Assembly (NCBI GenBank): GCA_039822105.1 | Contig: JBCBMW010000001.1 | Coordinates: forward strand, 62,001 to 126,000 | Reading direction: 5' to 3' | Length of the DNA: 64,000 bases | Source: Parvularcula sp039822105 | GTDB taxonomy: Bacteria > Pseudomonadota > Alphaproteobacteria > Caulobacterales > Parvularculaceae | In this document: positions 61,332 to 64,000 of the stretch, piece by piece | Position numbering within the stretch: the first letter of the stretch is position 1 | Layout: each line of letters starts with the position of its first letter | Translations under genes and position numbers: made by a program | The notes under the pieces: model-generated | Databases searched by the model: none | What the model saw: the letters and a program-made list of their open reading frames with translations, nothing else | Told to the model about the DNA's origin: nothing

Positions 61332-62399
61332 TTACCCTGCTGGTATCGTCAGGACCGGAGACGGCGTTGTCTGACCGTCCTGAGCTAGCATCCCGAGCAG
61401 CATCAGGACCGCGAAGGTCTGTTTGCTCTCAAGATCACGGTCGTCGATGTAGAACCAGTGATCCCGGAACTTGGTTGCGACGAAGGCCTCGTCAGGCTGC
61501 CTGGTCGCGTGCCGAATGTTGAGGGTCACAAGCTCGCTGCGCTCACCATTGGTGATGTTCGGCGATGTGCGCCCCTCCTCCACATGGTCCTCAGGAACGA
61601 TGACATAGGACGACGCGAGGACCATGGTCTGCATGATGGAACGGGTCTGAACGAGAATACGGCTTCCATCCGTACCAAGACGGCCATAGACAAGATCAAA
61701 GCGATCAAGCGAGCCATCAAGGTGAAGGAGCTCTTTGAGTTCTTGGAGTGAGGCCTTGGTCTTCTCCCGCGCGGACACATCAGCGAGCCAAAGCACCGTG
61801 GCATAGCCGTTCGATCCGTTCCCGTGATCACCATTGGTCCGCAAACGAACATCAAGCGCATCCGATTTCTGAAGCTTACGGACCAACTCCACGACTTGCT
61901 CGAACTCAGCGTCTTCATAGCCAACGCCGGACACACTGTCCTCGGTGGCCCCGCTTATGCCGTTGATTGATTTGATGGATGCCCAAAAGATGGTGTCCGG
62001 CGCCCATCCCGCACCCAGAAGGTAGAACACAGCACCGGGAGGGATTGGCTGGACAAGCTCGGTGTAGAACTCTGATCCGTCAAGCGGTGAGTAGGTCAGT
62101 GTGGGCCGGTCCGTATAGCGCGCCGACCCGCCAACGTCGGAACCGCCAAGGCGATCGGGGAAAATGCGGGTGCTGACGGACGACTCAACTTGATAACCAG
62201 CCACCACCTGCTGAAGAGACAGAAACGAGGGGATCTCAGAATAGCGCAGAGACACAATCCCGCGGAGGAGCTCCTCGCGCTCTGCTTGTCCTGCCTGTCG
62301 TGAGTAATTCGTCTGATCACGGACGAGCGAAGCTGAACCGACGCTCGTGCAACCGGGAAGAAGCAACACCAAAATAGCAAACAAAAGACACCGGCCCAT
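61332..62399 (-). CDS. lipoprotein of unknown function
   Basis: The 355-residue protein starts MGRCLLFAILVLLLPGC, a lipoprotein signal peptide with lipobox LLPGC. The rest is soluble with mixed alpha/beta prediction and Asp/Glu/Ser-rich loops; the ending TPSPVLTIPAG is not a sorting tail. No domain is recognised. The next gene downstream on the same strand is the S41 lipoprotein, 79 nt away, so an operon of envelope proteins is likely. Confidence 0.6.
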   Translation of the reverse strand: MGRCLLFAILVLLLPGCTSVGSASLVRDQTNYSRQAGQAEREELLRGIVSLRYSEIPSFLSLQQVVAGYQVESSVSTRIFPDRLGGSDVGGSARYTDRPTLTYSPLDGSEFYTELVQPIPPGAVFYLLGAGWAPDTIFWASIKSINGISGATEDSVSGVGYEDAEFEQVVELVRKLQKSDALDVRLRTNGDHGNGSNGYATVLWLADVSAREKTKASLQELKELLHLDGSLDRFDLVYGRLGTDGSRILVQTRSIMQTMVLASSYVIVPEDHVEEGRTSPNITNGERSELVTLNIRHATRQPDEAFVATKFRDHWFYIDDRDLESKQTFAVLMLLGMLAQDGQTTPSPVLTIPAG

Positions 62400-62485
62400 G
62401 ATGTCGCTGGTAGTCTGTCACGTCTTAAGGGCCAATGGAGGAGACCTGTCAGATCCCTGAAAAAGTCGAAAGAATTGGCGAGAGT

Positions 62486-62668
62486 TTAAACGCTGGGACC
62501 ACGGCTCGCGACGAGTGCGGCGAGACCTGCGAAAGCCATAGCAAGTGCCGGATGGATAGGCAGCCCTGACAGGACAGGCTCAGGGGCTGCAGGAGCAGCA
62601 TGGGCCGCAACTGGCAAGAAAAACAACGCAGTAGTGATGATTGCCGCGATCGCAGGCCAGATGCGCAT
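62486..62668 (-). CDS. 60-residue exported mini-protein with C-terminal hydrophobic tail
   Basis: The ATG at 62668 (GGAGACTGCT context, GGAG 6 nt upstream) opens a 60-codon frame. It starts MRIWPAIAAIITTALFFLPV, with a cleavage site near AHA-A, then a short Pro/Ala-rich piece (APAAPEPVLSGLPIHP) and a final hydrophobic segment (ALAMAFAGLAALVASRG). After signal cleavage only about 35 residues would remain. The layout echoes the sorting-tail proteins without a cargo domain. It is minor but has a plausible ribosome-binding site. Confidence 0.5.
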   Translation of the reverse strand: MRIWPAIAAIITTALFFLPVAAHAAPAAPEPVLSGLPIHPALAMAFAGLAALVASRGPSV

Positions 62669-62718
62669 AGCAGTCTCCAAGAACTCTTCCCCTGCTCTGC
62701 AAGCCGCGTACCGATCAC

Positions 62719-62744
62719 AAAAAAGGCCGCCCGAGGGCGGCCTT
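62719..62744 (-). terminator. rho-independent terminator of rpsD
   Basis: AAGGCCGCCC (62723-62732) pairs perfectly with its complement at 62735-62744 with a two-base turn in the ideal pairing (a CGAG tetraloop in practice), and on the minus strand the stem is followed by a run of T residues (62719-62724). It lies 22 nt past the rpsD stop. Confidence 0.9.
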
Positions 62745-62765
62745 GATCGTGAAAATCGTCAGAAC

Positions 62766-63383
62766 TTACGAAGCGTAGTATTCGACCACGAGGTTCGGTT
62801 CCATCGTCGCCGCGTAAGGCACCTCAGCAAACTCAGGGATCCGAAGATAGGTCGCCGTCATCTTCTTAGGATCGACGTCGACATAGTCAGGGATGTCGCG
62901 CTCTGGCAGCTGCAGGGCTTCGAGGACGAGCGCCATGTTCTTGGACTTCTCGCGAACCTCAACCACGTCGCCTGGGCGCAGGCGGACCGAGGGAATGTTG
63001 GTTCGGCGACCATTCAGAAGAACGTGGCCGTGGTTGATGAACTGGCGGGCCGCAAACACGGTCGGTACGAACTTGGCACGGTAAACGATCGCGTCGAGAC
63101 GGCTTTCCAGAAGGCCGATCAGCTGCTCTGCCGTGTTGCCTTTGAGGCGGGTGGCTTCGTCGTAGATCTTCTCGAACTGCTTCTCGGAAATGTTGCCGTA
63201 GTAGCCTTTGAGTTTTTGCTTCGCCATGAGCTGCTGGCCGAAGTCTGAAAGCTTACCAGCGCGGCGCTGGCCGTGCATGCCAGGCTTGTATTCGCGCTTG
63301 TTGATTGGAGATTTGGGGCGGCCCCAGATGTTCTCACCGACGCGGCGGTCGATCTTGTACTTGGCGGAAATCCGCTTTGACAT
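62766..63383 (-). CDS. rpsD: 30S ribosomal protein S4
   Basis: S4 is a primary 16S rRNA-binding protein and nucleates assembly of the small subunit body. The 205-residue protein has MSKRISAKYKIDRRVGENIWG at the N-terminus and the S4 RNA-binding fold RLDAIVYRAKFVPTVFAARQFINHGHVLLNGRRTNIPS around residues 95-135. The correct start is at 63383; the open frame extends about 100 codons upstream but that part overlaps the divergent amidase promoter and gene and is not conserved. Confidence 0.98.
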   Translation of the reverse strand: MSKRISAKYKIDRRVGENIWGRPKSPINKREYKPGMHGQRRAGKLSDFGQQLMAKQKLKGYYGNISEKQFEKIYDEATRLKGNTAEQLIGLLESRLDAIVYRAKFVPTVFAARQFINHGHVLLNGRRTNIPSVRLRPGDVVEVREKSKNMALVLEALQLPERDIPDYVDVDPKKMTATYLRIPEFAEVPYAATMEPNLVVEYYAS

Positions 63384-63525
63384 CGTATCCTTCGCTTCCG
63401 TGCGGCCCGGCTCACCACCCATTTGGCGAGCAATCTCAACGGCGGTCCACGCACGACCCGTCTTGAAGCGCGGGGCAATAGCAGGTTGTGTCGCGCGGTC
63501 AATAGGGATCGAGGAGAGGGCGCCG

Positions 63526-64000
63526 ATGCGGGTGTTTTTGGCGGCAGGAGCCGGGGCAGCTGCCCTTCTGGCGGGTTGCAACAACAGCGAGGTGGATGTG
63601 CGTATCGGCGACAACCGGGTACAGGTCTCAGAAAACGAGCCTGACGCCGGGGCAAAGTTGGCTGAGGCCATCGCAGACACGGCATCACGCCGCGGGCTGG
63701 GCGAGAAGGTGATGGCGGGCCAGATCTCACCGAGCGAGGCTGTGGCGACTTATCTGGAGGCGATTGAGGTCCTCGACCACACCGGCCCCGCGCTGCAATC
63801 AGTGCTCGCCCTCAACCCAAGCGCTCTTGATGACGCCAAGGCAGGCGCGGAGGGAGCCCTTGGGGGCCTCCCGATCCTCATCAAGGACAACATCGAGACC
63901 AAGGAGTTGCCAACCACGGCCGGGTCACTGGCTCTCGCCGACAATGACACGGGACGAGACGCGCCCGCGGTCGCGCGCCTGCGCAGCGCCGGCGCCATCA
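63526..64000 (+). CDS. amidase signature family lipoprotein (3' truncated by window end)
   Basis: The ATG at 63526 follows a strong GAGGAGAGGG and opens a frame that continues past the window end. The protein starts with a lipoprotein signal (MRVFLAAGAGAAALLAGC, lipobox LAGC). From about residue 55 the amidase-signature N-terminus is visible: GQISPSEAVATYLEAIEVLD and LGGLPILIKDNIETKELPTTAGSLAL, where Lys in LIKDNIET is the first residue of the Ser-Ser-Lys triad; the serines lie downstream of the window. It likely hydrolyses amides at the outer-membrane/periplasmic side. It is divergent from rpsD with about 140 nt between starts. Confidence 0.9.
   Translation, partial: MRVFLAAGAGAAALLAGCNNSEVDVRIGDNRVQVSENEPDAGAKLAEAIADTASRRGLGEKVMAGQISPSEAVATYLEAIEVLDHTGPALQSVLALNPSALDDAKAGAEGALGGLPILIKDNIETKELPTTAGSLALADNDTGRDAPAVARLRSAGAI

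Noticed and set aside
62766..63680. rpsD with an extra 99-codon N-terminal extension
   Set aside because: S4 starts with MSKR at 63383; the extension lies over the divergent amidase gene and has no similarity to ribosomal protein.
1..64000. tRNA, rRNA, tmRNA or SRP RNA genes
   Set aside because: I looked at the intergenic gaps by eye for cloverleaf and CCGGAAGG-type SRP loops and found none; a covariance-model search would be decisive.

Overview
The window reads as one contiguous stretch of an alphaproteobacterial chromosome. It is GC-rich and gene-dense (about 60 protein genes, short gaps). Support for that assignment comes from the ybgF-tilS-ftsH run, carB followed by greA, an ELM1/DUF1022 family protein, a DUF1217 flagellar-type protein, a class II DAHP synthase, and several exported proteins with short C-terminal sorting tails. 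A marine, stalked or Parvularcula/Hyphomonas-like lineage would fit, but genus cannot be decided from these data. I see no rRNA, tRNA, CRISPR array, insertion sequence, integrase or prophage module.

Layout. 1-9.8 kb: a 5'-truncated aldehyde dehydrogenase, a DUF985 cupin, an AT-rich DUF2971 gene beside smpB, dapA, a soluble lytic transglycosylase, holC, an ELM1-family protein, a lipoprotein and a TPR-sulfotransferase. 9.9-14.4 kb: a TonB-dependent receptor with a clear terminator, trxB, and the first of three exported proteins with a C-terminal sorting tail. 14.4-24.3 kb: housekeeping (surE, serS, folK, a NYN-domain protein coupled to a family 5 uracil-DNA glycosylase, thiD, glmM, folP) mixed with uncharacterised proteins. 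24.4-28.6 kb: ftsH, tilS and ybgF in one minus-strand operon, in which tilS has no ATG/GTG/TTG ahead of its ATP-binding loop.

28.8-33.2 kb: a ClC chloride transporter, a large beta-helix-like membrane protein carrying a recent 156-bp in-frame tandem duplication, and a YcbL-type metallo-hydrolase. 33.2-37.4 kb: a compact polysaccharide cassette (polymerase/ligase, flippase, glycosyltransferase). 37.5-44.3 kb: carB, greA and small exported proteins, including one with a thrombospondin C-terminal-like domain. 44.4-53 kb: nadE, an oxidoreductase, phenylalanine hydroxylase, an RND/MMPL exporter, class II DAHP synthase and a GNAT acetyltransferase.

53-64 kb: a third sorting-tail protein, a RhlE-type RNA helicase with a structured leader, an AT-rich membrane protein resembling small two-TM immunity effectors, a thioredoxin-fold exported protein, miaA, grxD, a minus-strand run of envelope proteins (TonB-C, S41 protease lipoprotein, an unknown lipoprotein, a 60-residue exported peptide), rpsD, and the start of an amidase lipoprotein cut by the window end.

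The accessory signals most worth following are the two AT-rich single-gene patches (DUF2971 next to smpB; the two-TM protein after rhlE), the family of sorting-tail proteins, the expanding beta-helix protein, the unusual tilS start, and a long hairpin upstream of phhA. No multi-gene defence or mobile system is evident.
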